Positions 18,798-28,197 of a DNA stretch of 64,000 nucleotides are shown piece by piece; positions within the stretch are counted from its first letter, which is position 1, and each line of letters starts with the position of its first letter. The stretch lies in NCBI GenBank assembly GCA_040216555.1, contig JAVJOW010000038.1, forward strand, positions 372,001 to 436,000, read 5' to 3'. The notes beneath the pieces were generated by a model. It did no database searches. It had not been told where the DNA came from and saw only the letters and a program-made list of their open reading frames with translations. The position numbers were made by a program, and so were the translations under genes. This DNA comes from Arenibacter sp040216555 (GTDB lineage: Bacteria > Bacteroidota > Bacteroidia > Flavobacteriales > Flavobacteriaceae).

Positions 18798-19244
18798 TTA
18801 GATCCTTAATAAAAAATTATCCTTGTTTAAGGCCGAGGTGTGGTATTGCCAGTTGATCTGTAATACCTTTTCAATGGCTTGTTTCAGAGCCCCAAAGCTA
18901 TTGGGCTTATTAATGTAAATATTGGCACCGTTCACAAAGGTTTCTTCAATATCGGCTTCAGAAGAGGAGGTTGAATATATGGCGACCAATAGTTCCTGAA
19001 GTCTAGGGTGGTTTCTAATTTCATTGAGACATTGCATTCCATTTTTAATGGGCATGTTCAAATCCAGAAATACTATTTCCGGTAGAATCACATTGGGCAG
19101 GGTCAAGTAATCCATTAGCTCTTTACCATTATTGAAAAGGGATAATTTGGTCTTGATTCTTATTTCGTTCATGGCTTCCTTGAACAATGTTCTGTCATCT
19201 TCATCATCATCCGCCAGTGCTATATTTAGTGTATGTAGGGGCAT
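18798..19244 (-). CDS. Single-domain response regulator
   Basis: 148 aa, CheY-like receiver only. Acidic pocket residues are in ALADDDEDDRTLF (about 12-13). The phospho-acceptor is Asp61 in VFLDLNMPIKNG. A conserved Ser/Thr is in AIYSTSSSEAD and the Lys is in YINKPNSFGAL. There is no output domain, so it probably relays phosphate between the adjacent kinase and another partner. It sits between an AraC-type gene (12 bp gap) and the kinase (13 bp gap). Confidence 0.93.
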   Translation of the reverse strand: MPLHTLNIALADDDEDDRTLFKEAMNEIRIKTKLSLFNNGKELMDYLTLPNVILPEIVFLDLNMPIKNGMQCLNEIRNHPRLQELLVAIYSTSSSEADIEETFVNGANIYINKPNSFGALKQAIEKVLQINWQYHTSALNKDNFLLRI

Positions 19245-19256
19245 ATTTTGGTCTGG

Positions 19257-19820
19257 TTATTTTCGGTTTAAGGCTCTTTCTTTCCGCTTTAAGATTATTT
19301 TCTGAAAAGCGGAGGGAGTAAGTCCGGTCGTTTTTTTGAATTGGGCCGATAAATGGGATACACTGCTATAGTTCAGCTTAAACGCTATTTCCGTTAAGGT
19401 TAGGTCATTTTCGAGGATTAAACTTTTGGCGAAATCTATTTTTTTTAAAATTACAAAGTTCTCTATTGAAGAGTAGGTAGCTTCAGAGAATACCGAGGAC
19501 AAATAGGTATATGAATAATCCAGTTTTTCAGAAAGATAGGTAGAGAAATTATAAAGCTTAGGATTCTCTTCATCCATTATCCATTCTGTAACGGAATCTT
19601 TAATGCGTTGCACCAGGGCCATTTGTTGATCATCCATAATTTCTATGCCATAATTTCCCAAGAGCGAGGCCATTTCCTGTTCTTCTTCATCTGTAGGCCT
19701 TCTATCAAATTCAATCTCCCCAAAACCATGAATGGTATATTTCATTCCCAAGGCGTCCAGTTGTTCTTGGAGTACAGCTTTACAGATAAGGTTAAAATCA
19801 AATTTTAGATAGATTCTCAT
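19257..19820 (-). CDS. Short AraC-type DNA-binding protein
   Basis: 187 aa from the inner ATG (MRIYLKFDFN); an upstream ATG at 19829 adds three residues. The N-terminal ~85 residues resemble a small alpha/beta domain (FDFNLICKAVLQEQLDALGMKY, then GEIEFDRRPTDEEEQEM). The C-terminal half is an AraC HTH (SEKLDYSYTYLSSVFSEAT, then LTEIAFKLNYSSVSHLSAQFKKTTGLTPSAFQ). It is the first gene of the operon with the receiver and kinase genes, so it may be the transcription output of this signalling unit. Confidence 0.85.
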   Translation of the reverse strand: MRIYLKFDFNLICKAVLQEQLDALGMKYTIHGFGEIEFDRRPTDEEEQEMASLLGNYGIEIMDDQQMALVQRIKDSVTEWIMDEENPKLYNFSTYLSEKLDYSYTYLSSVFSEATYSSIENFVILKKIDFAKSLILENDLTLTEIAFKLNYSSVSHLSAQFKKTTGLTPSAFQKIILKRKERALNRK

Positions 19821-20109
19821 TAATTGCATATAATATGGGCCCTTGACATCGATTCCTATAAACTAGGGAAAACATTGTAGGCGTTATACACAAAGATGAT
19901 GAATTTTTAATTTCAATTAAACTGCTCAGTGAATTATTTATCAATTGTGCTCCTAATTGATGTAGTAGGTAAATCTTACGACTATTAATATCCTTAACTG
20001 TCTTTGCAATCTGGGCGTTGGTCATAATTCCTTTGTCCATGCTTTGGAGAAGGTTGAAACAATTCCTGGCCGTTCAGGCGATGGCAGCTTTATTAGGGGT
20101 TATAGGCCT

Positions 20110-20436
20110 TTAGTTGGCCAAATAGTTTTCTTTGGGAATTTCCTTAAAAAATTCAGCTGTTTCCGTATTACTGGATGGACTGTAATTGGCCAATACCGTA
20201 CCTTTACTACCATCGTTTGTTTCCACAATATATAAGATAGACATGTCGGACGGATTGCTCATGCCTTCGAAGCGATATTCCTTCAAAATGGTAACGTTTT
20301 CGGGCCCGTACCCGATTTTTGTCTTCAAATCGATCAATTTCATGTTCTCTACCCGGTAGTTGCCCATAAAGCCCTTTTTTTGGTATTCGTCTATAATTTC
20401 TTTTTCGTTATTGGCAAATTCATTCTTCATTTTCAT
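20110..20436 (-). CDS. Small conserved soluble protein, unknown function
   Basis: 108 aa from the ATG at 20436 (MKMKNEFANNEKE); the frame is open further to 20517. It is mixed alpha/beta, without signal peptide or membrane segment; notable blocks are DEYQKKGFMGNYRVEN, YRFEGMSNPSDMSILYIVE and GTVLANYSPSSN. Short proteins with this look occur in flavobacteria and are sometimes labelled phosphoribosylpyrophosphate-synthetase-like, but I see no PRPP-binding loop. It sits among stress-type genes. Confidence 0.6.
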   Translation of the reverse strand: MKMKNEFANNEKEIIDEYQKKGFMGNYRVENMKLIDLKTKIGYGPENVTILKEYRFEGMSNPSDMSILYIVETNDGSKGTVLANYSPSSNTETAEFFKEIPKENYLAN

Positions 20437-20540
20437 TTTTTTAATATTCATTACGGATTGTATTTTTGTTTGAGTCTTTGGTAAAAGACGCCTTTGTTTT
20501 GTGCAACCAAAAGTCATTTGTTGTACCTGTTGCCCAATGT

Positions 20541-20632
20541 GTGTTCATTTATTTCTTAATTGAAATAAAAACGGACAAGTTCCGAAAAGGAAAATGTCCG
20601 TTCATAACAAAATCTAACCAACCAAAGAGAAT
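20541..20632 (-). terminator. Hairpin terminator after small acidic lipoprotein gene
   Basis: The inverted repeat AACGGACA ... TGTCCGTT (about 20569-20604) reads on the minus strand into a TTTTTATTT tail, downstream of the stop at 20636. The region between it and the stop holds the short motif AATCTAACCAACC, which recurs near 22230. Confidence 0.6.
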
Positions 20633-20635
20633 TTT

Positions 20636-20827
20636 TTAATTGTCGTCCGTGGCGTCATCTATTTCATCTCCAATTTCTTCCACACCTTCCTCAATGTCGT
20701 CACCTACCTTTTCTATGCCATCTTCAATTTTCTCACCTGTAGTTTTTTCCTCCCTGCAACTGGTAAAAGTTGACAATGAAGCAGTAAATAGGAGTGTGAA
20801 TAAAAAGTATAATATCGATTTTTTCAT
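20636..20827 (-). CDS. Small acidic lipoprotein
   Basis: 63 aa. Signal peptide MKKSILYFLFTLLFTASLST is followed by the lipobox FTSC, so the mature protein starts at a lipidated Cys24. The mature part is extremely acidic and heptad-like (GEKIEDGIEKVGDDIEEGVEE), predicting an amphipathic helix or coiled coil. Similar short lipoproteins accompany stress genes in flavobacteria. Role unknown; by composition it could bind cations or act as an envelope spacer. It is followed by a terminator and preceded by the DUF1328 gene on the same strand. Confidence 0.8.
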   Translation of the reverse strand: MKKSILYFLFTLLFTASLSTFTSCREEKTTGEKIEDGIEKVGDDIEEGVEEIGDEIDDATDDN

Positions 20828-20898
20828 TTTTATAGTTTTAGGATTACGTACGTTGTGTACTTAATATTGTTAAAATTAATTTTACAAAGCTGTTTTAA

Positions 20899-21060
20899 TT
20901 AAATCTTGCTTCTTCCTGTAAATAATGATATTACAAATAGAATCAAGAAAATAAAAAATAAGACCTTAGCAATACTGGCAGCTCCTGCTGCTATTCCCCC
21001 GAATCCAAAAATTGCGGCAATTATTGCTAATATTACAAATGTTACTGTCCATCGTAGCAT
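20899..21060 (-). CDS. DUF1328-family small membrane protein
   Basis: 53 aa, below the usual size cutoff. It starts MLRWTVTFVILAIIAAIFGF, continues GGIAAGAASIAKVLFFIF and ends FTGRSKI. This is the complete DUF1328 pattern (two hydrophobic helices, AAxFGF/GGIA motif). Members are stress-induced inner-membrane proteins with no known activity. It is 71 bp upstream of the acidic lipoprotein gene on the same strand, so cotranscription is plausible. Confidence 0.88.
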   Translation of the reverse strand: MLRWTVTFVILAIIAAIFGFGGIAAGAASIAKVLFFIFLILFVISLFTGRSKI

Positions 21061-21200
21061 GATATGAGTGTTTTTTAGGTTAATACTATAAATTGTTCTT
21101 TAAACAATTTCTAAAACAAATCTCGTGATATTCAATCACATGGTTTAACGTTATCACGCTAATGGTTAACACAGATGATTTTGTTGTAACTTGTTTTGAT

Positions 21201-22091
21201 TCAGTTGTTTGTAGGATTGTTGAATTTGAAGTTTTCTGGAAAATCCAATGTCCGTATAGGAAAGGGAATATTGATGTTGTTATCGTCAAATGCTTTCTTT
21301 ATGGCTATCATGGCGATGGTTTTGGCCTTTAGTACCTCTAGGGAGGAGGTGGATTTAATCCAAAATCGGGTTTCAAAATTAATGGAGCTATCTCCAAATT
21401 CGGTATATAGAAAAATCACTTCCTTGGCATTTTCTATGTTATCAAAATTGGAGGTTATAGTCTTGCATACCAAGTCGCGCACAAATTCCAAATTGGACGA
21501 ATAGGCAACTCCGCACTTCAGGATTACCCGGGATTGCGCTGTTGTTGAAAAATTTCTTATGGGGTTCTCCAGAACCAATTTATTGGGAATATAAACCAAA
21601 TTGTTGTCCGATTGTTTAATAGTTACGGCCCTTAGATCTATATCGATTACCTCACCCTCATAATCATTGCTCTCTATCCAATCCCCAAATTTTATATGCT
21701 TTATATAGGACAATACTATACCGGAATAGGTGTTGGCCAGGGCACCCTGTAGAGCCAGACCTACAGCCAGACCAGCTACCCCAGCACCGGCTAATATTGT
21801 ATTTAACGTTTTACTTAGGTCCAAGATTCCAAGCACTAAAAATAACCCTGTTAGAATGACCAAAACTGAAATTAATTTGGTAATTAAATTCTTCATGGAT
21901 TTCTGTAAACTACTTTTAGCCAATAGTTTCCATGTAAGTTTGGTAAGATATTTGGAAAGTAGAATTACAATGGTGAATACGACAAGTGCTAAAATCATAT
22001 TGGGCAAATTCACTATTAAACTGTCTACCCAAGACGACAGTCTATTGATCATTTCCGCCCAGGCCTCGTCTATCTTTAAATCCATAACCAT
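21201..22091 (-). CDS. MscS-family small mechanosensitive channel
   Basis: 296 aa from ATG 22091 (MVMDLKIDEAWAEM); the longer frame to 22217 has no support and crosses a hairpin. Three membrane helices lie at about 18-45, 65-85 and 92-110. The third is the pore helix GAGVAGLAVGLALQGALANTYSGI, with the Gly/Ala packing pattern of MscS. The beta domain begins YIKHIKFGDWIESNDYEGEV. The protein gates on membrane tension and releases solutes after osmotic downshock. It is monocistronic and surrounded by other envelope-stress genes. Confidence 0.92.
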   Translation of the reverse strand: MVMDLKIDEAWAEMINRLSSWVDSLIVNLPNMILALVVFTIVILLSKYLTKLTWKLLAKSSLQKSMKNLITKLISVLVILTGLFLVLGILDLSKTLNTILAGAGVAGLAVGLALQGALANTYSGIVLSYIKHIKFGDWIESNDYEGEVIDIDLRAVTIKQSDNNLVYIPNKLVLENPIRNFSTTAQSRVILKCGVAYSSNLEFVRDLVCKTITSNFDNIENAKEVIFLYTEFGDSSINFETRFWIKSTSSLEVLKAKTIAMIAIKKAFDDNNINIPFPIRTLDFPENFKFNNPTNN

Positions 22092-22567
22092 AATTTTAGT
22101 TGTTGTTTTAAAAGTTAAGAAGATTTTTAGGAATAACCCCATGATTCTTAAATATACCGCTGTAAAAGAAAATGTTCCAATAAAAATGGTTCCGATATAA
22201 AAGTGTATCGGAACCATTAATCAACAACCAACCTAACCATCTAAATTGAATTACAGTTTTAGTTCGTAGCAATTCAAAGAAGAATACGTTTATTCCCAAA
22301 TGTCCCCCGAAATTTAGGTAAACCTGATTGCCAAAAGCGTAGGAGTGCAATCAATTTTATTTTTCTCTCAAGTCAAATTTATTAAAGGGGGTTAACATTT
22401 ATGTGCTGTAATCTAAATAATATTGACTCTGATACAAATAAACAAGGTAGAAGACAATTATTAGTTTTTTCAATTCATACCATTGTTTGCGATACAATTT
22501 ATTGGTATTGGGCTAGTCGTATAAAACGGATTAATTACCTTTAAACAACTTGTTAATTAATTGTACC
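22092..22567. other. Intergenic between mscS-like and DUF2254 genes
   Basis: 476 bp, divergent promoters expected. It contains a hairpin at 22186-22217 but no convincing protein gene. The minus-strand frame at 22108-22350 has unusual composition and was not accepted. Confidence 0.45.
22186..22217 (-). terminator. Orphan terminator-like hairpin upstream of mscS-like gene
   Basis: The arms TGGTTCCGATA and TATCGGAACCA are nearly perfect, and the minus strand continues into ATTTTT. No minus-strand gene ends here, so it may terminate a small RNA or act as a leader attenuator of the channel gene 95 bp downstream. Confidence 0.5.
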
Positions 22568-23848
22568 ATGTTTAAATATGCCATTAAAATAGTCAAGGAA
22601 TTATATCGTAAAGTGCTATTGAGCATTGCATTTTATCCTGTGCTAATTTCATTTGCATTTTTTCTATTGGCATTTATAATATTGGAACTGGAAAGTTTGG
22701 AATTGGCCAAAACGTTAAAAGAACGGATACCTTACCTTTTTATAAAGGATTATGAAACGGCTCGTGCCATTTTAACAACGTTGATTGGTGGCATTCTTTC
22801 ATTAACGGTGTTTAGTTTTACAATGGTCATGGTTGTACTCAGCCAAGCTTCTTCCAATTTTTCACCGAGATTATTGCCGAGTTTGGTTTCCAATAAAAGA
22901 CATCAACTAATTCTGGGAGTATATATTGGTACTTTGTTGTACTGTATTATAATTCTAATTGCTTTAGGAGCTAACGATATTGATACACATTCGGTTGGGT
23001 TCTCAACTATGTTGGCCGCAATTTCGGGAGTATTTTGTATTGGATTGTTTGTCTATTTCATTCATAGTATTTCCACATCCATTCAAATTCAAAATATTAT
23101 AGATAATATATTTCGATCCAGTTCAAGGTATTTGGACAAGGATTATGAGGATTCTTGTAATTTAAAAGTTGGCTTGCAAGAATTTAGGATGGATAATTTT
23201 GAAACTATTTATTCCCATAAGTCGGGCTACTACAGAGGATTTGATAATTCTTTGTTAAGCGATTCGTTAATTGAACATTGCCATCAGATTGAAATACTGC
23301 CATACGTTGGTAGGCATTTATGGGAAGGAATGCCATTGTTAAAGGTACAGAATTTGCTTAAGGATGAGGATTTGGAGGACCTATTGTTGTGTGTAAATAT
23401 TAGCAGTAATAGAAGCGATCAAAACGAGGGATTTGATGGATTTATTAAATTGATGGAAATAGCAGTCAAAGCAATGTCACCGGGGATTAATGATCCTGGG
23501 ACAGCTATTGATGCCATTAATAGATTGGCACCTCTACTGGTAAAAATCATGAGGTTTCCACATAAAACATCCAATTATTTGAGGGAAGGCAAGATCATTC
23601 TGGTCAAAACTAACGTTACTGCCAAGGAATTAATGCAGACAATTATTCAACCTATCCGGTTGTATGCAAAAAAAGATAGCTCAGTTGTTCTTGTCCTTAT
23701 TGGAGCTTTAAAATATCTGGTACAAGATGCAAAAATTTCTAAGGAAAATAGGGACGAAATACGAAAGGAATTGGAGGCCTTAAAAATGGATATAATTGCC
23801 ACGATTGAAAATAAATATGATCTGGAAAAAATTCTGGCTTTTTTTTAA
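22568..23848 (+). CDS. DUF2254-family membrane protein
   Basis: 426 aa. Four hydrophobic segments occupy the N-terminal part (about 15-38, 65-90, 110-130 and 140-165), with the family block LTTLIGGILSLTVFSFTMVMVVLSQASSNFSPR. The soluble C-terminal part contains AVKAMSPGINDPGTAIDAINRL, another DUF2254 hallmark. Function is unknown. The ATG at 22568 is preferred to a TTG 18 bp upstream. It lies in a group of envelope genes and appears monocistronic. Confidence 0.88.
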   Translation: MFKYAIKIVKELYRKVLLSIAFYPVLISFAFFLLAFIILELESLELAKTLKERIPYLFIKDYETARAILTTLIGGILSLTVFSFTMVMVVLSQASSNFSPRLLPSLVSNKRHQLILGVYIGTLLYCIIILIALGANDIDTHSVGFSTMLAAISGVFCIGLFVYFIHSISTSIQIQNIIDNIFRSSSRYLDKDYEDSCNLKVGLQEFRMDNFETIYSHKSGYYRGFDNSLLSDSLIEHCHQIEILPYVGRHLWEGMPLLKVQNLLKDEDLEDLLLCVNISSNRSDQNEGFDGFIKLMEIAVKAMSPGINDPGTAIDAINRLAPLLVKIMRFPHKTSNYLREGKIILVKTNVTAKELMQTIIQPIRLYAKKDSSVVLVLIGALKYLVQDAKISKENRDEIRKELEALKMDIIATIENKYDLEKILAFF

Positions 23849-23941
23849 TGGATCTTAGGGCATATATTAATACCCTTGACCTTTACTTAAATTCTAGAAA
23901 TATTTATAAACTTAGATCAATAACTATAAATTGGCATTGAA

Positions 23942-25303
23942 ATGGAATATTTAGAATCAGTGAACCCTTATGATGGCAAGTCCTTGGAAAAATATAGAAT
24001 ATTTTCGGATGACGATATAGATAAGGTATTGGCCAATACCGAACAGGTCTTCCACAAATGGAAAAATGAAAGTGTGGAACACAGGGCGGGACTTTTAAAA
24101 AAACTGGCCAAGGTTTTGTTGAAAAATAAAAAAGCTTACGCTCAATTAATGTCCAAGGAGATGGGGAAACCCATAAATCAAGGTATTTCCGAAATTGAAA
24201 AGTGTGCTTGGGCCTGCGATTTTTATGCCAAGAATGCCGTTCGGTTTCTTGCAGATGACCTTATAGATACCGAGGCGGACGAAAGTTTTATAAGTTACGA
24301 TCCCATTGGATGTGTATTGGCCGTTATGCCCTGGAACTTTCCCTTTTGGCAGGTAATCCGTTTCGCGGCACCAACCCTCACTACAGGTAATACTGTAATT
24401 TTAAAACATGCGAGTAATGTCCCAGGCTGCAGCTTGGCACTTCAGGAATTGTTTCTTTCGGCAGGCTACCCAGAAGGCAGCTTTCAAACTATTATTGCGG
24501 ACCATCAAAAGCTTGAATCTGTCATAGGGAGTTCTATTGTACAAGGTGTAACCCTTACGGGAAGTGAGAAGGCAGGTAGGGCCATTGCGGCCCAGGCAGG
24601 AAAGCATTTAAAAAAATGTGTTATGGAACTAGGGGGCAATAATGCCTGTATAGTTTGGGAAGATGCTGATTTGGACAAATATATGGACACCATGGTAATG
24701 GCCAGAATGCAGAATACCGGTCAAAGTTGTATAGCGGCAAAAAGGTTCATTGTTGTCGAAGCTATTTACGAGGAGTTTCTAATGAAGTTTACCAAAAGAG
24801 TCCAATCCCTTAAATCTGGAGATCCCTTGGATAAACACACAGATATAGGGGTAATGGCTAGAGAGGACCTCGCCAAAACTTTGGAGGAACAAGTCAAGGA
24901 TTCCTTGGTCAAAGGGGCTCAAGTTAAGATTGGAAATAAGCGGGACGGAGCCTATTATGAGCCTACAGTACTTACTGGTGTAATACCAGGTATGCCTGCC
25001 TTTGATGAAGAACTTTTCGGCCCAGTGGCAGCAGTGGTCAAGGCAAAGGATAGGAAGGAGTCCGTTGTGATGGCGGCAAATTCTAAATTTGGTCTGGGTT
25101 CCATGCTGTTCACAGAAGATATAAAATCTGCACGGAAAATAATTGGGGACATACCTGATGGCGCATTTTTTATCAATGAAATGGTGAAGTCCGATCCAAG
25201 GTTACCTTTTGGAGGTACAAAAGCATCTGGTTTTGGTCGTGAACTTTCCATGGAAGGTATATTGGAGTTTGTGAACAAAAAGACGGTATATATACGGAAA
25301 TAG
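23942..25303 (+). CDS. NAD(P)-dependent succinate-semialdehyde dehydrogenase
   Basis: 453 aa aldehyde dehydrogenase of the SSADH branch, which is shorter than classical ALDHs (about 455 aa). Opening block VNPYDGKSLEKYR; cofactor region VMPWNFPFWQVIR; catalytic Glu229 in MELGGNNA and nucleophile Cys263 in NTGQSCIAAKRF; C-terminal FGGTKASGFGRELS. It oxidises succinate semialdehyde to succinate, for example after GABA transamination. It is single and converges with the nitroreductase gene. The exact substrate is inferred from the family. Confidence 0.9.
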   Translation: MEYLESVNPYDGKSLEKYRIFSDDDIDKVLANTEQVFHKWKNESVEHRAGLLKKLAKVLLKNKKAYAQLMSKEMGKPINQGISEIEKCAWACDFYAKNAVRFLADDLIDTEADESFISYDPIGCVLAVMPWNFPFWQVIRFAAPTLTTGNTVILKHASNVPGCSLALQELFLSAGYPEGSFQTIIADHQKLESVIGSSIVQGVTLTGSEKAGRAIAAQAGKHLKKCVMELGGNNACIVWEDADLDKYMDTMVMARMQNTGQSCIAAKRFIVVEAIYEEFLMKFTKRVQSLKSGDPLDKHTDIGVMAREDLAKTLEEQVKDSLVKGAQVKIGNKRDGAYYEPTVLTGVIPGMPAFDEELFGPVAAVVKAKDRKESVVMAANSKFGLGSMLFTEDIKSARKIIGDIPDGAFFINEMVKSDPRLPFGGTKASGFGRELSMEGILEFVNKKTVYIRK

Positions 25304-25327
25304 AAATTCTGTCGGAATTTGCCAGTG

Positions 25328-25945
25328 CTATATATTTTGGTCTGTACCCCAACTATTTTTAAACGCAAATTGGTTTTGGGGCATACGTTGCCGTTCGCTA
25401 ATTTCTTTCTCCTGAAGTTTTTGGGGCAGATCATCCAGTTCCCCACCATAATAGCCTAGGGCAATTGCGGTTACAATATGGAATTCTTCTGGGATATTGA
25501 AGATGTGTTGGGCTTCTTTGTAGTCCAATCCGGCCATATGGTGCATGGCTATTCCCATGTACTGTGCCTGAACTGTCATTGCACCCAACCCTATACCCAA
25601 GTCATGAAGGGCGTGGAAATTTTCTTTTCCCTTTTCGGTTTCTTTCTTGTATGCCGTAAGCATTAAAAGGGGAGCATTCTTGGCCCATAACTTATTGGAA
25701 TCTGTAAGGTGGTCTATAATTTTTCCATAGGCCTCTGAACCTTTTTCCGCATATAGGAATCGCCAAGGCTGTTGATTATTGGAACTCGGAGCCCAGCGCA
25801 CAGCTTCAAAAAGTTGGTGCAAATGTTGTCCGGTAATTTTTTTATCCTTAAAAATCCGAGGACTATATCGTTGTTTTAAGAGTGCAAATATTTCATAATC
25901 GGAATCGGCAATGTTTTCTAATTGTATTTGTTCCGGTGCTGTCAT
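25328..25945 (-). CDS. Nitroreductase-family flavoprotein
   Basis: 205 aa from ATG 25945 (MTAPEQIQLENIA); an upstream TTG was not used. FMN-binding elements include LKQRYSPRIFKDKKI, EAVRWAPSSNNQQPWRFLYA and DLGIGLGAMTVQAQ. Length and motifs fit the NADH-dependent nitroreductase/oxidoreductase family. The substrate is unknown. It converges with the semialdehyde dehydrogenase, separated by 24 bp. Confidence 0.9.
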   Translation of the reverse strand: MTAPEQIQLENIADSDYEIFALLKQRYSPRIFKDKKITGQHLHQLFEAVRWAPSSNNQQPWRFLYAEKGSEAYGKIIDHLTDSNKLWAKNAPLLMLTAYKKETEKGKENFHALHDLGIGLGAMTVQAQYMGIAMHHMAGLDYKEAQHIFNIPEEFHIVTAIALGYYGGELDDLPQKLQEKEISERQRMPQNQFAFKNSWGTDQNI

Positions 25946-26513
25946 GATTTCTTTTTTTTTAAGCAATGTTTTATTAATCGGTTTTTTGATGAAATAACTG
26001 GGTTGCCATAATAAATAATTCTGCTATAGCAGTTATTTTCTTATGACCGTTCATTCTATGGTTCGGGGACTTGCTCTAGGGCTTAATATCATTAGTTTCT
26101 AATTTTATTAAATGAACCGTAACACAGCTTTGGTCGGGCGTTGCTAACGGGTCTACTTTATTCCTAAGTATTTTGAGTTGCTTTTGCCGATGACGAAGGG
26201 CAATGTATGCCTCTGATCCCTTTATTTGTAGCATCCCGCAGGGATAGCTCACAGTGGAGTTTAAACTTTTGAGGCTTTAAATATTATACCAATGATAATA
26301 ATTTATTGGAGGATTTATTGACTCAAAACCAATAATATTTGATTCTTTTCAGAATGGTTTTTAGAGGTTTTTTATGAGCTTATAAAGATTTGATGTGTTT
26401 AATGTAGCTGTTCTAACGTATCCAATGGAGATAGCATCAGGGATAATGTGGCGGGCCATTTCTGAGGTAGAATTTCTATAGAGAGACTCCATGGAGTTCC
26501 AGCTGGGACTAGG
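25946..26513. other. Intergenic, no feature recognised
   Basis: 568 bp. No gene, tRNA or convincing repeat was seen. The left end holds the nitroreductase promoter. Confidence 0.45.
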
Positions 26514-27203
26514 TTAGATCCAAAACTTGCGTTTCATTCTTAGGAATCCGATAATAAAACTGATGTACATTAATACGATCAGTGATAGGTGTATTCTTCT
26601 AATATGAACATATTCGTTTAAATGGTAGGTATAATTATAAAATCTGGAAGCCTTGATGGGGGCATAGCCCAGATAGAAAATTAATAGCCCAATGCTTATC
26701 CATTTAATGCCGGTAAACCTATAATCCAATTTTTTTGAGGTATTCCGGTGTTCTGTGAAAAAGAGGATAATACATATTAAAATGGCAAAAGCTCCTGCCA
26801 AATAACTATATACCTGTGATTCTAACTTAAAGTTTTGCAAAAATGGATTTATCAGCGAGGCGGTCAGATAAAATATTCCGGCCAATAATATATAATTTTT
26901 ATATTTTTTGTTCTCTATATAGTTCCTATAGACGTAAAAAAAATAGCTAAAGAAAACTAAGTTGTAAATATTGTAAATAAATACATTGTGCTTTACAAAA
27001 GCAGAAAAAATGGAAATATGGAATACCTCATAGTTCTTTGTAAAATACCCTAATAATTCTGTTAAGAAGGTGTACATTAAAAGTATTGGAAAATACTTTA
27101 AAGGAGTACTGTAATATTTGGGGTATTTTATTAGGGCTATTAATAAGGTTAGGGCATAGAGAGGTTGACTTGCATTCTCTAAAATAGTATCCAATATTTC
27201 CAT
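26514..27203 (-). CDS. Seven-helix membrane protein, unknown function
   Basis: 229 aa with about seven hydrophobic segments (near 15-25, 38-55, 75-93, 103-122, 133-150, 165-182 and 205-222). It is rich in Tyr, Phe and Ile. No catalytic or binding motif is recognised. Similar orphan seven-helix proteins are frequent in flavobacteria. It starts 31 bp after the stop of the lipoprotein gene at 27235 and is probably cotranscribed with it. Confidence 0.7.
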   Translation of the reverse strand: MEILDTILENASQPLYALTLLIALIKYPKYYSTPLKYFPILLMYTFLTELLGYFTKNYEVFHISIFSAFVKHNVFIYNIYNLVFFSYFFYVYRNYIENKKYKNYILLAGIFYLTASLINPFLQNFKLESQVYSYLAGAFAILICIILFFTEHRNTSKKLDYRFTGIKWISIGLLIFYLGYAPIKASRFYNYTYHLNEYVHIRRIHLSLIVLMYISFIIGFLRMKRKFWI

Positions 27204-27234
27204 TTTTGCTTCGATCTGGGGTTAATGGATCTTG

Positions 27235-27924
27235 TTAATCCTCGTGGTAAGGCGGAGGAACCATATTGGCCTCGTTCAACACCAAACTTTTGTTTCTGGC
27301 ATAAAAGGGAGCAGGGGCTGCTGTAGGCATAAAGGAAGCCTCGGATTTACTTTCCCCTGTTTGCATCTTGTCCATTGCTCCATCTTTTTTTGGTTCCAAA
27401 TTATCAGTAAGTAAAACGGGGACATTCTTACCATCGTCCTCTTCCCTAATATAGAACCCGTATTCCCGATCGTTGTCCTTTACAGCAGGGATTATAAAAA
27501 ATGAATTTTGTTTTGGATGTTTTATTTCCCTACCATCTTCGAAGGACGTTTTATCCGGATAATTGGAAAAATAAAAACGTAGGGAAGAAATCTCTACATT
27601 GGCCTTTTTAGCTTCTTGTTCAATATAGGTCATGTATTCCTTAATGGTGTTGTAATCATAATAACCAAAACGGGCCACATCGAATTTCTTCTCCGGTGCA
27701 AGTTCATTTTCATATTTTTCAATTAAGCCTACCCTGCGCTCGCCGTAGGCATCGTACATGGTTTTTGCTTGGGACACGGAAACAATCTGCTTGGGAGCAT
27801 TAATTTCCATAGGTTCAGGTTCTGTTACCGGGGTTTTTTCCTTTTTTTGTTCACAGGAAGTGAAACCAAAAACGGCAAGGATTCCAAGGCATAATGTTGC
27901 ATGAATTCTTTTTAGGTTTTTCAT
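27235..27924 (-). CDS. Lipoprotein of unknown function
   Basis: 229 aa. Signal peptide with lipobox FTSC (MKNLKRIHATLCLGILAVFG precedes it), then a Lys/Glu/Pro-rich spacer (EQKKEKTPVTEPEP). The globular part contains VSQAKTMYDAYGERRV, YYDYNTIKEYMTYIEQEAKKANVEISSLRFYFSNYP and EREYGFY-like strands, and it ends in a disordered tail. A similar layout occurs in many flavobacterial surface or periplasmic lipoproteins. No enzyme motif was found. Confidence 0.75.
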   Translation of the reverse strand: MKNLKRIHATLCLGILAVFGFTSCEQKKEKTPVTEPEPMEINAPKQIVSVSQAKTMYDAYGERRVGLIEKYENELAPEKKFDVARFGYYDYNTIKEYMTYIEQEAKKANVEISSLRFYFSNYPDKTSFEDGREIKHPKQNSFFIIPAVKDNDREYGFYIREEDDGKNVPVLLTDNLEPKKDGAMDKMQTGESKSEASFMPTAAPAPFYARNKSLVLNEANMVPPPYHED

Positions 27925-28082
27925 AATTCAAATTTTTACAATTAGTTGTTAATTAAAGTAATTATTTAGTGGTAAGCGTTGGGGGAAAACACTTGTTAAA
28001 TTATATGTTAAATTACTGATTATTGTACATCTAAAAAAATCCCGTAAAAAATATATGTATTTTATTTCAGGTATTGGCGACA

Positions 28083-28121
28083 AAAAAAATCCCATTGGGC
28101 GTTATGGCCAAATGGGATTTT
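28083..28121 (-). terminator. Orphan bidirectional hairpin
   Basis: AAAATCCCATT and AATGGGATTTT flank a short G/C-containing loop, with a T8 tail on the minus strand. No gene ends at this place, so what it terminates is unclear. Confidence 0.5.
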
Positions 28122-28197
28122 AAGTCTGTCCCCAATTTTTAGGGATTATATTTATTGTTTTTATTAGTAAAACTCAATTTTGAGAAGTCAATAAGAC

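Noticed and set aside
19798..20040. Minus-strand 80-codon frame overlapping the AraC-type gene start
   Set aside because: It overlaps the start of a well-supported gene in another frame, has low-complexity composition and matches no family.
22108..22350. Minus-strand 80-codon frame upstream of the mechanosensitive channel gene
   Set aside because: It runs through the terminator-like hairpin and has an unusual residue mix; no start or coupling signal supports it.
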